From positions 89,218-153,217 of the forward strand of contig JAFUNC010000002.1 of assembly GCA_017473115.1 (NCBI GenBank): a stretch of DNA of 64,000 bases, in the 5' to 3' direction. This DNA is from Lachnospiraceae bacterium. Lineage in GTDB: Bacteria; Bacillota; Clostridia; Lachnospirales; Lachnospiraceae. This document shows positions 28,123-37,130 of this stretch, piece by piece (position 1 is the first letter of the stretch; every line of letters begins with the position of its first letter). The position numbers and the translations under genes are program-made. Below the pieces are notes generated by a model that was not told the DNA's origin, did not search any database, and saw nothing but the letters and a program-made list of their open reading frames with translations.

Positions 28123-30837
28123 ATGAAAATGAGAAAACGAATTGCCTTGTTATTAGGGCAACCGGGAGAAGACAATCAGAAAAATTTTATGACAGGGTTT
28201 ATGAAGCAGGCTTTTTCCTACAATTATGATGTCTGTGTTTTTGCCATGTATCATAAAATTCAGGAATCAAAACCGAGAGAAATTGGTGAGTCCAATATTT
28301 TTAAATTGATTCAGTTTAACTCTTTTGATGCGGTGGTAATTATGGGCGATACCATTCAAACTCCCGGCGTATTATATAATATTGAGAAGAAATTGAAATC
28401 TTCTTACAAGGGTGTTGTATTGTGCGTTGATAAGGAAAGTATAAATTTTCCTACCATTCGTATGAATCATTATGAACCGATTATGCAGCTTGTATCACAT
28501 TTGATTGAAAAGCATGGTATACATGATATTGCATTTTTGACCGGAACAAAGTGGCATTCACATTCTACGGAACGCTTACGTGCTTATATAGATTGTATGC
28601 ATGCACATAATCTTCCCATTGAAGATGATTATGTCATGTACGGAGATTACTGGTATGACAGTGGAGTCAAAGCAGTAGAGCGTCTTCTTGAGAAACGCGG
28701 TAAAATGCCAAGAGCCATTGCCTGTGCCAATGATTATATGGCAATTGGTGTGGCGGACGGCTTAACCAAAAAAGGATATCGTATTCCGGAAGATGTTGCA
28801 GTTACGGGGTATGGTTGTACGGAAGAGGGAAGAACCAGTCCACAGCCGATTACATCTGTTTATTTTCCCTCATGGGAATTTGGTATTTTTGCTGCGGATT
28901 ACGTTGATGCAATGCTGAATCGGAAAGAATTACCGGAATTTAAGCCGGAGTATAAGTTTTTTGTGGGAAGCAGTTGCGGTTGCAGTAACGACAGTGTGAT
29001 TCCTGTGGCACCGGTACGGGCGGTTTGGCCGATTTATGCAACAAAAGGTATTTTACATACCAATGTGGATTATCTGTTAGAGGATATGCTATCCAGAAAT
29101 AATTTCCGCGGCTTAATGGATACCATCCAAACTTATACGTATCAAATTCGAGAATTTGACAGTTTTCATATATGTCTGAATGCATCTTGGGATAATACGA
29201 AAAATGATGAAAGTAATTTGATAAAAAACGGATATGCCGAACATATCATTCCGGTGTTAAAATGCGGTCCCTCCGGGAAAGGTGAAGACCAGTTGAATTT
29301 TACGGAAATGTTTGATGCAAAGGAAATGCTGCCTCATATGTACAAGGACAGAGAAGTGCCGAAAGCATATATTTTTACTCCGTTGTATTTTGAAGATATT
29401 TGTTTTGGTTATGCGGTAATCAGTTACGGTAATGAAGCAAAAAGTTACGGAGAAAATTATTATATGTGGCTTCGTAATGTTATGCTGGGATTGGAATATT
29501 ATCGCAGAATTGCTGCACTTCGGGCCCAAAATCAAATTATCGAAGAACAGAAAATCATGGATTCACTGACCGGCGTCTTTGATTATAACGGATTTGTAAA
29601 ACACGCAAAGCCCATGATTGAACGTGTTAAGTCTACCCATCAATATGTCGGTGTACTGGCTATTGATGTTTGTGATATTGGCGAGATTAATGCCAAGAAG
29701 GGCAGGGAAGTCGGCGATAAGGTTCTGGTGGAATTGGCCGGAATGCTGAAAGCAACCTCAGGTGAAGGTGCTATGTGCTGTCGTTTGGGAAATGATGAAT
29801 TTATTGTGGCACAAATTTCACCGGAAGATAATTCCGATATGACCCGCCGTATCAGTGAGAAACTTTTGGAGGCATTGTTTACTTATAATGCAAGTCCGGA
29901 TGCGGTAGCCCATATTGAAATTAATGCAGGAACCAAGACAGGATATGTTGCGAGTTGGCCGGATTTGGAAAACCTGATGAATATAGCGGTCAGCCGTAAA
30001 AACGGTAATAAAGCAAAAGCATTACAAGTCCGTATCGGTAAGAAACTGTCGGAAGAAGAATTAAATGAAGCCAAAGTGGTAGGTAATATTTTGGATCATA
30101 ATCTGTTTACCTATCATTTCCAGCCCATTGTAAATGCAAAGGATGGTAGTATATATGCGTATGAGGCTTTGATGCGTACCAATGTTGAACCCAGGGTATC
30201 GCCTTTGCAGGTAATCAAATACGCAGAGTATCTTGGTCGTCTTTATGATGTGGAGAAAGCAACCTTCTATAATGTGATTCAGTGTATTGAGAATAACAGG
30301 GATCTGTTCGAAGGAAAGAAAGTTTTTATTAACAGTATTCCGGGCAATCAGTTGGAAGGAAATGATGCGGAGCATTTGGCAATTAAGTTGCGTAAATTCA
30401 GTTCTTCTGTGGTTGTAGAATTGACGGAACAGTCGGAAGCGGATGATATTGCACTGGAACGTATGAAAGAAATATTCCATACCATCGGCGTGGAAACGGC
30501 GGTTGATGATTACGGTACGGGATATTCCAATATCATAAATCTTTTAAGGTATGCACCCAATTATGTTAAAATTGACCGTATGCTTTTAAGCGGTATTGAT
30601 AATAACCAGCAAAAACAACATTTTGTCAAAAGTATCATCAGTTTTGCACATGAAAATAATTTTAAGGCATTGGCGGAAGGCGTGGAAACTTCGAAAGAAA
30701 TGGAAACGGTGATTTCACTTGGCGTAGATTTGATTCAGGGCTATTATACAGCCAAACCCAATGCAGAAATTGTACAAAGCATTTCTTCTGATGTTGAGAA
30801 AGAAATCAAAGATTTTTATGCAAAAGCGAATTTATAA
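28123..30837 (+). CDS. LacI-type sensor domain fused to degenerate GGDEF and EAL domains
   Basis: A 904-residue cytoplasmic protein. ATG at 28123 follows AGGGGTG. Residues ~1-290 resemble a LacI/PurR ligand-binding domain (ERLRAYIDCM, AIACANDYMAIGVADGL, VAVTGYG) without a DNA-binding domain. A linker region follows (~290-460). The GGDEF domain (~475-610) reads L-G-N-D-E-F with G556-N557-D558, so the catalytic motif is degenerate. The EAL domain (from ~650) is intact: E681-A682-L683, the Asn of FINSIP, VELTE, VDDYGTGYS, VKIDR and LAEGVET, and QGYY. It probably hydrolyses cyclic-di-GMP in response to a small ligand, perhaps a sugar. No transmembrane segment was seen. Confidence 0.85.
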   Translation: MKMRKRIALLLGQPGEDNQKNFMTGFMKQAFSYNYDVCVFAMYHKIQESKPREIGESNIFKLIQFNSFDAVVIMGDTIQTPGVLYNIEKKLKSSYKGVVLCVDKESINFPTIRMNHYEPIMQLVSHLIEKHGIHDIAFLTGTKWHSHSTERLRAYIDCMHAHNLPIEDDYVMYGDYWYDSGVKAVERLLEKRGKMPRAIACANDYMAIGVADGLTKKGYRIPEDVAVTGYGCTEEGRTSPQPITSVYFPSWEFGIFAADYVDAMLNRKELPEFKPEYKFFVGSSCGCSNDSVIPVAPVRAVWPIYATKGILHTNVDYLLEDMLSRNNFRGLMDTIQTYTYQIREFDSFHICLNASWDNTKNDESNLIKNGYAEHIIPVLKCGPSGKGEDQLNFTEMFDAKEMLPHMYKDREVPKAYIFTPLYFEDICFGYAVISYGNEAKSYGENYYMWLRNVMLGLEYYRRIAALRAQNQIIEEQKIMDSLTGVFDYNGFVKHAKPMIERVKSTHQYVGVLAIDVCDIGEINAKKGREVGDKVLVELAGMLKATSGEGAMCCRLGNDEFIVAQISPEDNSDMTRRISEKLLEALFTYNASPDAVAHIEINAGTKTGYVASWPDLENLMNIAVSRKNGNKAKALQVRIGKKLSEEELNEAKVVGNILDHNLFTYHFQPIVNAKDGSIYAYEALMRTNVEPRVSPLQVIKYAEYLGRLYDVEKATFYNVIQCIENNRDLFEGKKVFINSIPGNQLEGNDAEHLAIKLRKFSSSVVVELTEQSEADDIALERMKEIFHTIGVETAVDDYGTGYSNIINLLRYAPNYVKIDRMLLSGIDNNQQKQHFVKSIISFAHENNFKALAEGVETSKEMETVISLGVDLIQGYYTAKPNAEIVQSISSDVEKEIKDFYAKANL

Positions 30838-30858
30838 ATAATAAGGGAGATGCAGAAT

Positions 30859-31524
30859 ATGGCGTTTAATGTAGCAATTGACGGACCTGCGGGAGCAGGT
30901 AAAAGTACCATTGCCAAAAGTGTGGCGGCGGAATTGAATTTTATATATGTGGATACGGGAGCAATGTACCGTGCCATTGCATTGTATTTAATCCGTAACG
31001 GAATTACTGCAGAGGAAAGTGCTAAAATTTCCGAGAAATGTAAGGAAGCCAAAGTGTCCATTCAGTATGTAGAAGGGAAGCAGGTAGTGCTTTTAAACGG
31101 CGAGGATGTGAATCCGTATATTCGTACGGAGGAAGTCGGAAATATGGCATCTGCAAGTTCCACGAACCCTGATGTAAGAGCGCAACTTCTTGATTTGCAG
31201 CGTGATCTTGCGGCAAAAAATGATGTAATTATGGACGGTCGTGATATTGGTACGAATATTTTACCGAATGCACAGGTAAAAATATATTTGACGGCGAGCA
31301 TTGCGGTAAGAGCAAAGCGTCGTTACAATGAATTGATTGCCAAAGGAATGGATTGTGATTTAAAGGAAATTGAGAAAGATATCGCGGAACGTGATGAGCG
31401 TGATATGAACCGTGAAATCGCACCGTTAAAGCAGGCAGAGGACGCAGTTTTTCTGGATACTTCCGATATGGGAATTGAGGAAGTAAAGAATGCGATTATC
31501 GAGTTAATCCGTTCCAAACAGTAG
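30859..31524 (+). CDS. cmk: Cytidylate kinase
   Basis: A 221-residue (d)CMP kinase. Starts AFNVAIDGPAGAGKSTIAK (P-loop) after the ATG at 30859, which has AAGGGAG nine bases upstream; an ATG nine bases earlier is too close to that site. The NMP-bind segment (VDTGAMYRAIALYLI) and DGRDIGT are typical. It phosphorylates CMP and dCMP. cmk-ispH-rpsA is a common clostridial gene order. Confidence 0.95.
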   Translation: MAFNVAIDGPAGAGKSTIAKSVAAELNFIYVDTGAMYRAIALYLIRNGITAEESAKISEKCKEAKVSIQYVEGKQVVLLNGEDVNPYIRTEEVGNMASASSTNPDVRAQLLDLQRDLAAKNDVIMDGRDIGTNILPNAQVKIYLTASIAVRAKRRYNELIAKGMDCDLKEIEKDIAERDERDMNREIAPLKQAEDAVFLDTSDMGIEEVKNAIIELIRSKQ

Positions 31525-31613
31525 AGCGTGCTTTGGCTTAGAAAATGCAGGATTTTATATCAAAATGGCATATGGAGCCTCAATCATAAAAGAAGTAAAA
31601 GAGGAATTGAAAA

Positions 31614-32462
31614 ATGGAAGTAAAACTGGCAAAAACCGCAGGCTTTTGTTTTGGAGTGAAGCGTGCGGTGGATAAAGTTTACGAACAGATTGAAACCGGT
31701 AAAAAGATATATACGTACGGCCCCATTATTCACAATGAAGAGGTTGTAAAAGATTTGGCAAGCAAAGGCGTTTTGGTCATAGAAAACGAAGAGGAGTTGC
31801 GGAACCTGACGGAAGGAACCGTCATAATCCGTTCGCACGGTGTTGCCAAGGATGTTTACCGTATCATTGAGGAAAACGGTTTGGAGTATGAGGATGCCAC
31901 CTGTCCTTTTGTAAAAAGGATTCATTCCATTGTGGAAAAAGAGAGTGCCGAAGGGAAGCAGATTATTATTATCGGTAACGAAGGTCATCCGGAAGTGGAA
32001 GGTATTCGCGGATGGGCTTCAACCCCTGCAATTGTGGTAGAATCTCATGAGCAGGCTGAAAAAATTACAATCGAAAAAGATAGAAAAGTATGCATTGTCT
32101 CACAAACGACATTTAATTATAGGAAATTTCAAGAATTAGTTGAAATTTTTACAAAAAAAGGGTATGATATTAGTGTTGCGAATACTATTTGCAATGCGAC
32201 AGAAGTACGGCAGAAAGAAGCCCGTGAAATTGCGGATGAGGCTGACGTTATGATTGTCATTGGTGGGGCTCATAGTTCAAACTCACGTAAGTTGTATGAA
32301 ATATGTGCGAAAGAGTGTGAGAATACTCACTTTATTCAGACACTGGATGACTTGCATTTAGACTTACCTAAATCTGTGGAACTAGTGGGAATTACAGCAG
32401 GGGCATCAACCCCAAATAAAATTATTGAGGAGGTTCAAAATTATGTCAGAATTAACTTTTGA
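31614..32462 (+). CDS. ispH: 4-Hydroxy-3-methylbut-2-enyl diphosphate reductase
   Basis: A 282-residue [4Fe-4S] enzyme. The three cluster cysteines lie in TAGFCFGVKRAV, DATCPFVKR and VANTICNAT. HTDQ-type histidines are present in GPIIHNEE and EGHPEV. It makes isopentenyl and dimethylallyl diphosphate in the last step of the MEP pathway. In many clostridia ispH is fused to rpsA; here it is a separate gene whose last 20 bases overlap the start of rpsA in another frame. Confidence 0.95.
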   Translation: MEVKLAKTAGFCFGVKRAVDKVYEQIETGKKIYTYGPIIHNEEVVKDLASKGVLVIENEEELRNLTEGTVIIRSHGVAKDVYRIIEENGLEYEDATCPFVKRIHSIVEKESAEGKQIIIIGNEGHPEVEGIRGWASTPAIVVESHEQAEKITIEKDRKVCIVSQTTFNYRKFQELVEIFTKKGYDISVANTICNATEVRQKEAREIADEADVMIVIGGAHSSNSRKLYEICAKECENTHFIQTLDDLHLDLPKSVELVGITAGASTPNKIIEEVQNYVRINF

Positions 32463-33546
32463 ACAAATGCTTGAAGAATCATTAAAAACTATTCATACAG
32501 GAGAGGTAGTTGAAGGTACAGTTATCGACGTGAAACCTGATGAGATTATTCTCAACATCGGCTATAAGTCAGATGGTATTTTACCCAAGTCTGAGTATAC
32601 CAATGATTCTGCAATCGATTTGACAGAAGCAGTCAAGGTGGGGGACAAGCTTGATGTCAAAGTCGTTAAAGTAAACGATGGTGACGGACAGGTTGCTCTT
32701 ACATATAAGAGACTGGTTGCTGACAGGGGTAGCAAGAGAATTGAAGAAGCATTTAACAATCAGGAAGTACTTACAGCGAAGGTTGCTCAACTTTTAAACG
32801 GTGGTTTATCTGTTGTTGTGGATGAAGTAAGAATTTTTATTCCTGCAAGTCTTGTATCTGATGTATACGAGAAGGATTTAAGCAAGTATGCTGATCAGGA
32901 AATCCAGTTTGTTGTTACAGAATACAATCCTAAGAAGAGAAGATATATCGGTGACCGTAAACAGCTTATCGTTGCTGAAAAGGCGAAAGCACAGGAAGAA
33001 CTTCTTGCTAAGGTGAAAGAAGGCGATGTGATTGAAGGTACCGTTAAGAATGTAACGGACTTCGGTGCATTTATTGATTTAGGCGGTGTTGACGGATTAC
33101 TTCACATTTCTGAAATGAGTTGGGGAAGAATTGAACATCCCAAGAAATTATTTAAGACCGGCGATGTGGTTAATGTAATGATTAAAGAAATTAACGGAAC
33201 CAAGATTGCTTTAAGCACAAAGTTTGATGATGCAAATCCTTGGAAGGATGCAGCAGAGAAATATGCGGTAGGCAATACAGTGACCGGTAAGGTTGCAAGA
33301 ATGACTGAATTCGGTGCATTCATTGAATTGGAAGCAGGTGTAGATGCACTTCTTCATGTTTCGCAGATTTCTAAGGAACATATCGAGAAACCTGCAGATG
33401 CATTAAAGATTGGTGATGAAGTAACCGCAAAGGTTGTTGATTTCAATGCAGAAAGCCAGAAAATCAGTTTAAGCGTGAAAGCCCTTCTTCCTGATGATGA
33501 AGTGGCAGAAGAAGCAGTTGCTGAAGAAGCACCCGCAGAAGAATAA
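32443..33546 (+). CDS. rpsA: Ribosomal protein S1 (four S1 domains)
   Basis: A 367-residue protein with four OB-fold S1 domains, at residues ~15-85, ~100-170, ~185-255 and ~270-340, with GEVVEGTVIDV, AKVAQLLNGGLSVVV, IEGTVKNVTDFGAFIDL and VTGKVARMTEFGAFIEL as cores. A short acidic tail (EEAVAEEAPAEE) ends it. S1 helps mRNA binding on the 30S subunit; the four-domain Firmicutes form is shorter than the six-domain E. coli S1. ATG at 32443 is inside ispH with GAGGAGGTTC upstream, so translation is probably coupled. Confidence 0.93.
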   Translation: MSELTFEQMLEESLKTIHTGEVVEGTVIDVKPDEIILNIGYKSDGILPKSEYTNDSAIDLTEAVKVGDKLDVKVVKVNDGDGQVALTYKRLVADRGSKRIEEAFNNQEVLTAKVAQLLNGGLSVVVDEVRIFIPASLVSDVYEKDLSKYADQEIQFVVTEYNPKKRRYIGDRKQLIVAEKAKAQEELLAKVKEGDVIEGTVKNVTDFGAFIDLGGVDGLLHISEMSWGRIEHPKKLFKTGDVVNVMIKEINGTKIALSTKFDDANPWKDAAEKYAVGNTVTGKVARMTEFGAFIELEAGVDALLHVSQISKEHIEKPADALKIGDEVTAKVVDFNAESQKISLSVKALLPDDEVAEEAVAEEAPAEE

Positions 33547-33566
33547 GAGTAAGGAATTGTTCTGAT

Positions 33567-34349
33567 ATGGTATATGATTACGAGTATTTCAAGAAACAGG
33601 TGCTGGCGCTGACCAAGATTGATTTGAACTGCTACAAAGAGAAGCAGATGAAACGTAGAATCGATACCTTGATTGGCAGACATAATCTGGATGGGTATGA
33701 TGCATTTCTTGGAAAACTTAAAACGGATGCAACATTGTTGGAAGAGTTTGTGAATTATCTCACCATTAATGTATCTGAGTTTTATCGTAATCCGGATCAG
33801 TGGCAGATTCTTGATAAAGATGTTTTTCCGCAGTTGATCAATACTTTTGGGCAGCAGTTGACGATTTGGAGTGCTGCATGTTCTACGGGAGACGAGCCGT
33901 ATTCATTGGTTATGGCGTTGTCCAGACATGTACCTTTGTCCAAGATTAAGATTTTGGCAACGGATATTGATAAGCAGGTATTAGCGGCTGCTAAGAATGG
34001 TATTTATGCAGAAAAAAGTTTGGTGGGAGTACCTGCCGACTTGAAAGCGAAATATTTTACAAAAGTTGGTTCTTCTTATCGTATTTCGGATGAAATCAAG
34101 GCAAGAGTAGAGTTTAAGGAGCATAATCTTTTAAGAGATCCTTATCCCACGAATGTTAATTTGATTGTTTGCAGAAATGTACTCATCTATTTTACGGAGG
34201 AAGCAAAGGAAGATATCTTCCGAAAATATTATAATTCATTGGCGCCCGGCGGAATGTTGTTTTTAGGCAGTACGGAGCAGATGATGAATTACAAAGAAGT
34301 AGGGTATGAGAGAAAGGCATCGTTCTTTTTTATCAGACCACAGAATTAA
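33567..34349 (+). CDS. cheR: Chemotaxis protein methyltransferase CheR
   Basis: A 260-residue SAM-dependent enzyme. N-terminal helical domain, then WSAACSTGDEPYSLVMAL (SAM-binding motif I), the second conserved region NLIVCRNVLIYF and the C-terminal LFLGSTEQM. It methylates receptor glutamates. No other chemotaxis gene is adjacent, so it may serve a distant system or a non-chemotaxis pathway. The ribosome binding site is weak (TAAGGA at long spacing). It is followed by a terminator. Confidence 0.93.
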   Translation: MVYDYEYFKKQVLALTKIDLNCYKEKQMKRRIDTLIGRHNLDGYDAFLGKLKTDATLLEEFVNYLTINVSEFYRNPDQWQILDKDVFPQLINTFGQQLTIWSAACSTGDEPYSLVMALSRHVPLSKIKILATDIDKQVLAAAKNGIYAEKSLVGVPADLKAKYFTKVGSSYRISDEIKARVEFKEHNLLRDPYPTNVNLIVCRNVLIYFTEEAKEDIFRKYYNSLAPGGMLFLGSTEQMMNYKEVGYERKASFFFIRPQN

Positions 34350-34354
34350 AAATA

Positions 34355-34392
34355 AAGCACTTTCGGTTCAAAAGTCCGGAAGTGCTTTTTTA
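34355..34392 (+). terminator. Terminator of cheR
   Basis: A 12-bp stem AAGCACTTTCGG / CCGGAAGTGCTT with one T-G pair, followed by TTTTTAT. Confidence 0.85.
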
Positions 34393-34434
34393 TGTTATTC
34401 AGTAATTTTCGGAATAATATAGGACAAAATGAAT

Positions 34435-34457
34435 GCCCCAAGCAAGTTGCCTGGGGC
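34435..34457 (-). terminator. Likely terminator of the minus-strand exonuclease gene
   Basis: Read on the minus strand, GCCCCAGGC pairs with GCTTGGGGC. The T run after it (ATTCATTTTG) is imperfect. Confidence 0.55.
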
Positions 34458-34477
34458 CGTATTGTGTTTCATAATTA

Positions 34478-35587
34478 TTATACAAAATCGGACATTAACA
34501 TTGTCTGTAGAATGTGTTCTGCATACTGATTAAATGATGCACGACTTGTTTTAAATTCATCGGTTAATTCAAAGAACATATCGCGTTCGCGATAACCTCT
34601 CTTATAAAAAGGTGTAAACAACATTTCCCACTGCGGCAGATATGATGCCTGTTTTCTGGTGTAACAGTTGGCAGCGGTGGCCTGTTCGCGGTGCTCTTTA
34701 TCCACGAAACTTGCTACTGATTTATGAATGGCAATGTCTTCTTCGGGGAGATAGTAGTAATCTCTGTAGTTAGAGTAAAAGTATTTCATTTCTTCTTCAT
34801 AAAGAGGCACTTTGATAATACCGTTGATTTCGTTTCCGGTAAAATAGCAACCCATAGCCGCATAAGATACGGGAACCGGAAGCGGAGTCATAAAACGTAA
34901 GTTAAGTACGAGTTCCTGACGCTTTTTATTTTCATAATCATTATAGTAATTTGCCTGCACCTTCATAACACGCAACGGCAGATTAAATAAATCACTAAAA
35001 GCAAGAATAGCAGTCAAATCCAACATACCTTCTACATCTTCCTGATTATGTAATAAAATTGCATTCATCAGTTCTTCGCTGTGTGAGCAAACATAATCAT
35101 GATAATAATTGATTAATTCGCCGCCGGAGAACTTGTCCTCGCGCTCAAGCCCGAGAAACTGTTCCAACGTCTTTTGTTTCAAATCGTTTAATTTTAAGAA
35201 ACTTTTGTAGGGTTTGATACGCTTGTATAAATCTACACCCTTATATACATCAAACATAAAAGGAATGTTATACATATTGCATTTTTGCTGTAAATAGGGG
35301 ATATCAAAGCGGTTACCGTTAAAATGAATCAGGAAAGTATATCCCAGACAAAATTCTAAAAATGCCTGTAAAACAACGGTTTCTTCATCATAATTCTCGG
35401 CAAGCCACTGGATGGTGTGCCATTCATTCTCCTTATAGTATGCACAACCAATCAAATAAAGATTGGAGTTCTGTGCGGTAAAACCGGTGGTTTCAATATC
35501 AAGGAACAGAATTTCTTCCGGTTTTGCAAGATTTTCAATCGGATAATTCGGTTTTTTGTTACCGAGATCTTTTACAATTGTTTTCAT
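34478..35587 (-). CDS. RNase H-like 3'-5' exonuclease domain protein (YprB type)
   Basis: A 369-residue protein. The DEDD-type signature begins FLDIETTGF (Asp and Glu metal ligands), continues HFNGNRFDIPYL (second Asp) and later HNQEDVEGMLDL (last Asp). The fold is the RNase_H_2/YprB exonuclease type. The C-terminal ~150 residues have no recognised motif. It is transcribed away from the rnf operon; its promoter on the minus strand includes TGCTATAAT (35694-35686), an extended -10. Substrate unknown. Confidence 0.8.
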   Translation of the reverse strand: MKTIVKDLGNKKPNYPIENLAKPEEILFLDIETTGFTAQNSNLYLIGCAYYKENEWHTIQWLAENYDEETVVLQAFLEFCLGYTFLIHFNGNRFDIPYLQQKCNMYNIPFMFDVYKGVDLYKRIKPYKSFLKLNDLKQKTLEQFLGLEREDKFSGGELINYYHDYVCSHSEELMNAILLHNQEDVEGMLDLTAILAFSDLFNLPLRVMKVQANYYNDYENKKRQELVLNLRFMTPLPVPVSYAAMGCYFTGNEINGIIKVPLYEEEMKYFYSNYRDYYYLPEEDIAIHKSVASFVDKEHREQATAANCYTRKQASYLPQWEMLFTPFYKRGYRERDMFFELTDEFKTSRASFNQYAEHILQTMLMSDFV

Positions 35588-35720
35588 ATTTTATCACCCT
35601 TACAATACAATTCGTTTGTTTTTATAAAAAGGCTGTTACAAAGTAAAAACAGAGTAACATTTTTATAAAATAAGTTCGTTTCCATTATAGCACGAATTAT
35701 GAAAATAAAGTAGTATTTTT

Positions 35721-35749
35721 TTGCGAAATATAGTACATTTATATATAAG
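35721..35749 (+). promoter_or_regulatory. SigA-type promoter of the rnf operon
   Basis: TTGCGA (35721-35726) and TATAAG (35744-35749) at 17 bases, about 50 bases before the rnfC start. Confidence 0.65.
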
Positions 35750-35800
35750 AATTATTGTCGAAAATAAGAGAAAATGCTGTTTCGGGAGAGAGGAGCGTTT

Positions 35801-37120
35801 ATGGTTAAGTTTACATTTACCGGAGGGGTTCATCCGTATGACGGAAAGGAACTTTCCAAGGAAAAACCTATTAGAGAATATTTGCCCAAAGGGGATATGG
35901 TTTACCCTTTGTCCCAACATATCGGAGCACCGGCAAAGCCTATTGTAAAAAAAGGTGATTATGTGCTGGTGGGGCAAAAAATAGCAGAGGCAGACGGTTA
36001 TGTATCCGCACCGATTTATGCTACGGTTTCCGGAACGGTAAAAGCCATTGAACCCTGTCGCGTAGTGACGGGAGATGGTGTTATGTCGATTGTGGTAGAG
36101 AATGACGGTGAATACAAGGAAGTGATTTTTCATCAGCCTAAAGCAGTGGAATTACTTTTAAAAGAAGATATCTTAAAATTAATTCAGGAGGCCGGTGTTG
36201 TGGGAATGGGAGGAGCCGGATTCCCGACACATGTGAAGTTGGCGCCAAAAGATCCGGAAGAGATTGATTTTGTGGTAATTAATTGTGCGGAGTGTGAGCC
36301 TTATTTAACCAGCGATTACCGACGAATGATGGAAGAACCGGAAAAACTGGTGGAAGGATTGCGTATTATTCTTCGCCTGTTCGATAAGGCAAGAGGAATT
36401 CTCGCAGTGGAAGACAATAAAAAAGACTGTATTCAAAAATTAAGAAATCTGACAAGAACCGACGAGCGCATTTCCGTTGCGACGTTACATACCAAATATC
36501 CGCAGGGCTCTGAGCGACATTTGATTTATGCGGTTACCGGCAGGGCAATCAATTCTTCCAAACTTCCGGCGGATGTCGGATGTATTGTTAATAATGTGGA
36601 TACGGTTGTATCTGTTTATAACGCCGTAAAGGAAGGAAAACCGGTGATGCAACGTATTGTTACCGTAACAGGTGATTGCATTAAGGAACCACGTAATTTT
36701 ATGGTTAAAATCGGTACTTCTTATGCTGAGTTAATAGAAGAGGCCGGTGGTTTTGTGAAAGAACCGGAGAAAATTGTATCCGGTGGTCCCATGATGGGAT
36801 TTGCACTGTTTGATACCAATGTACCTGTGACGAAAACGTCATCGGCACTACTATGTTTAAGCAAGGACGAGGTATCATGTGCGAAACAGACCGCATGTAT
36901 CAATTGCGGACGTTGTGTGGAGGTTTGTCCGGGCAGGGTAGTACCAAGCAGATTGGCAGTGTTGGCTGACAGGGGCGAGAAGGAAGCCTTTGAATCTATG
37001 AATGGTATGGAATGCTGCGAGTGTGGTTGTTGCAGTTATATTTGTCCGGCAAAACGTCATTTGACACAATCCATTAAGTCCATGAGACGAATGATTCTTG
37101 CGGACAGAAAGAAAAAATAG
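35801..37120 (+). CDS. rnfC: Rnf complex subunit C (NADH-binding)
   Basis: A 439-residue peripheral subunit. The N-terminal barrel-like domain includes HIGAPAKPIV and GYVSAPIYATVSGTV; GMGGAGFPTHVKL is the NADH/flavin-binding glycine-rich motif. Two [4Fe-4S] sites, CINCGRCVEVCP and CCECGCCSYICP, lie near the C-terminus. In the Rnf complex RnfC oxidises NADH (or reduces NAD+) and passes electrons to the membrane part. ATG at 35801 follows GAGAGGAG. Confidence 0.95.
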   Translation: MVKFTFTGGVHPYDGKELSKEKPIREYLPKGDMVYPLSQHIGAPAKPIVKKGDYVLVGQKIAEADGYVSAPIYATVSGTVKAIEPCRVVTGDGVMSIVVENDGEYKEVIFHQPKAVELLLKEDILKLIQEAGVVGMGGAGFPTHVKLAPKDPEEIDFVVINCAECEPYLTSDYRRMMEEPEKLVEGLRIILRLFDKARGILAVEDNKKDCIQKLRNLTRTDERISVATLHTKYPQGSERHLIYAVTGRAINSSKLPADVGCIVNNVDTVVSVYNAVKEGKPVMQRIVTVTGDCIKEPRNFMVKIGTSYAELIEEAGGFVKEPEKIVSGGPMMGFALFDTNVPVTKTSSALLCLSKDEVSCAKQTACINCGRCVEVCPGRVVPSRLAVLADRGEKEAFESMNGMECCECGCCSYICPAKRHLTQSIKSMRRMILADRKKK

Positions 37121-37130
37121 GAGGAAGGGC

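Noticed and set aside
32425-32462. IspH-S1 fusion protein
   Set aside because: The frames differ and ispH has its own stop codon; rpsA has its own strong ribosome site.
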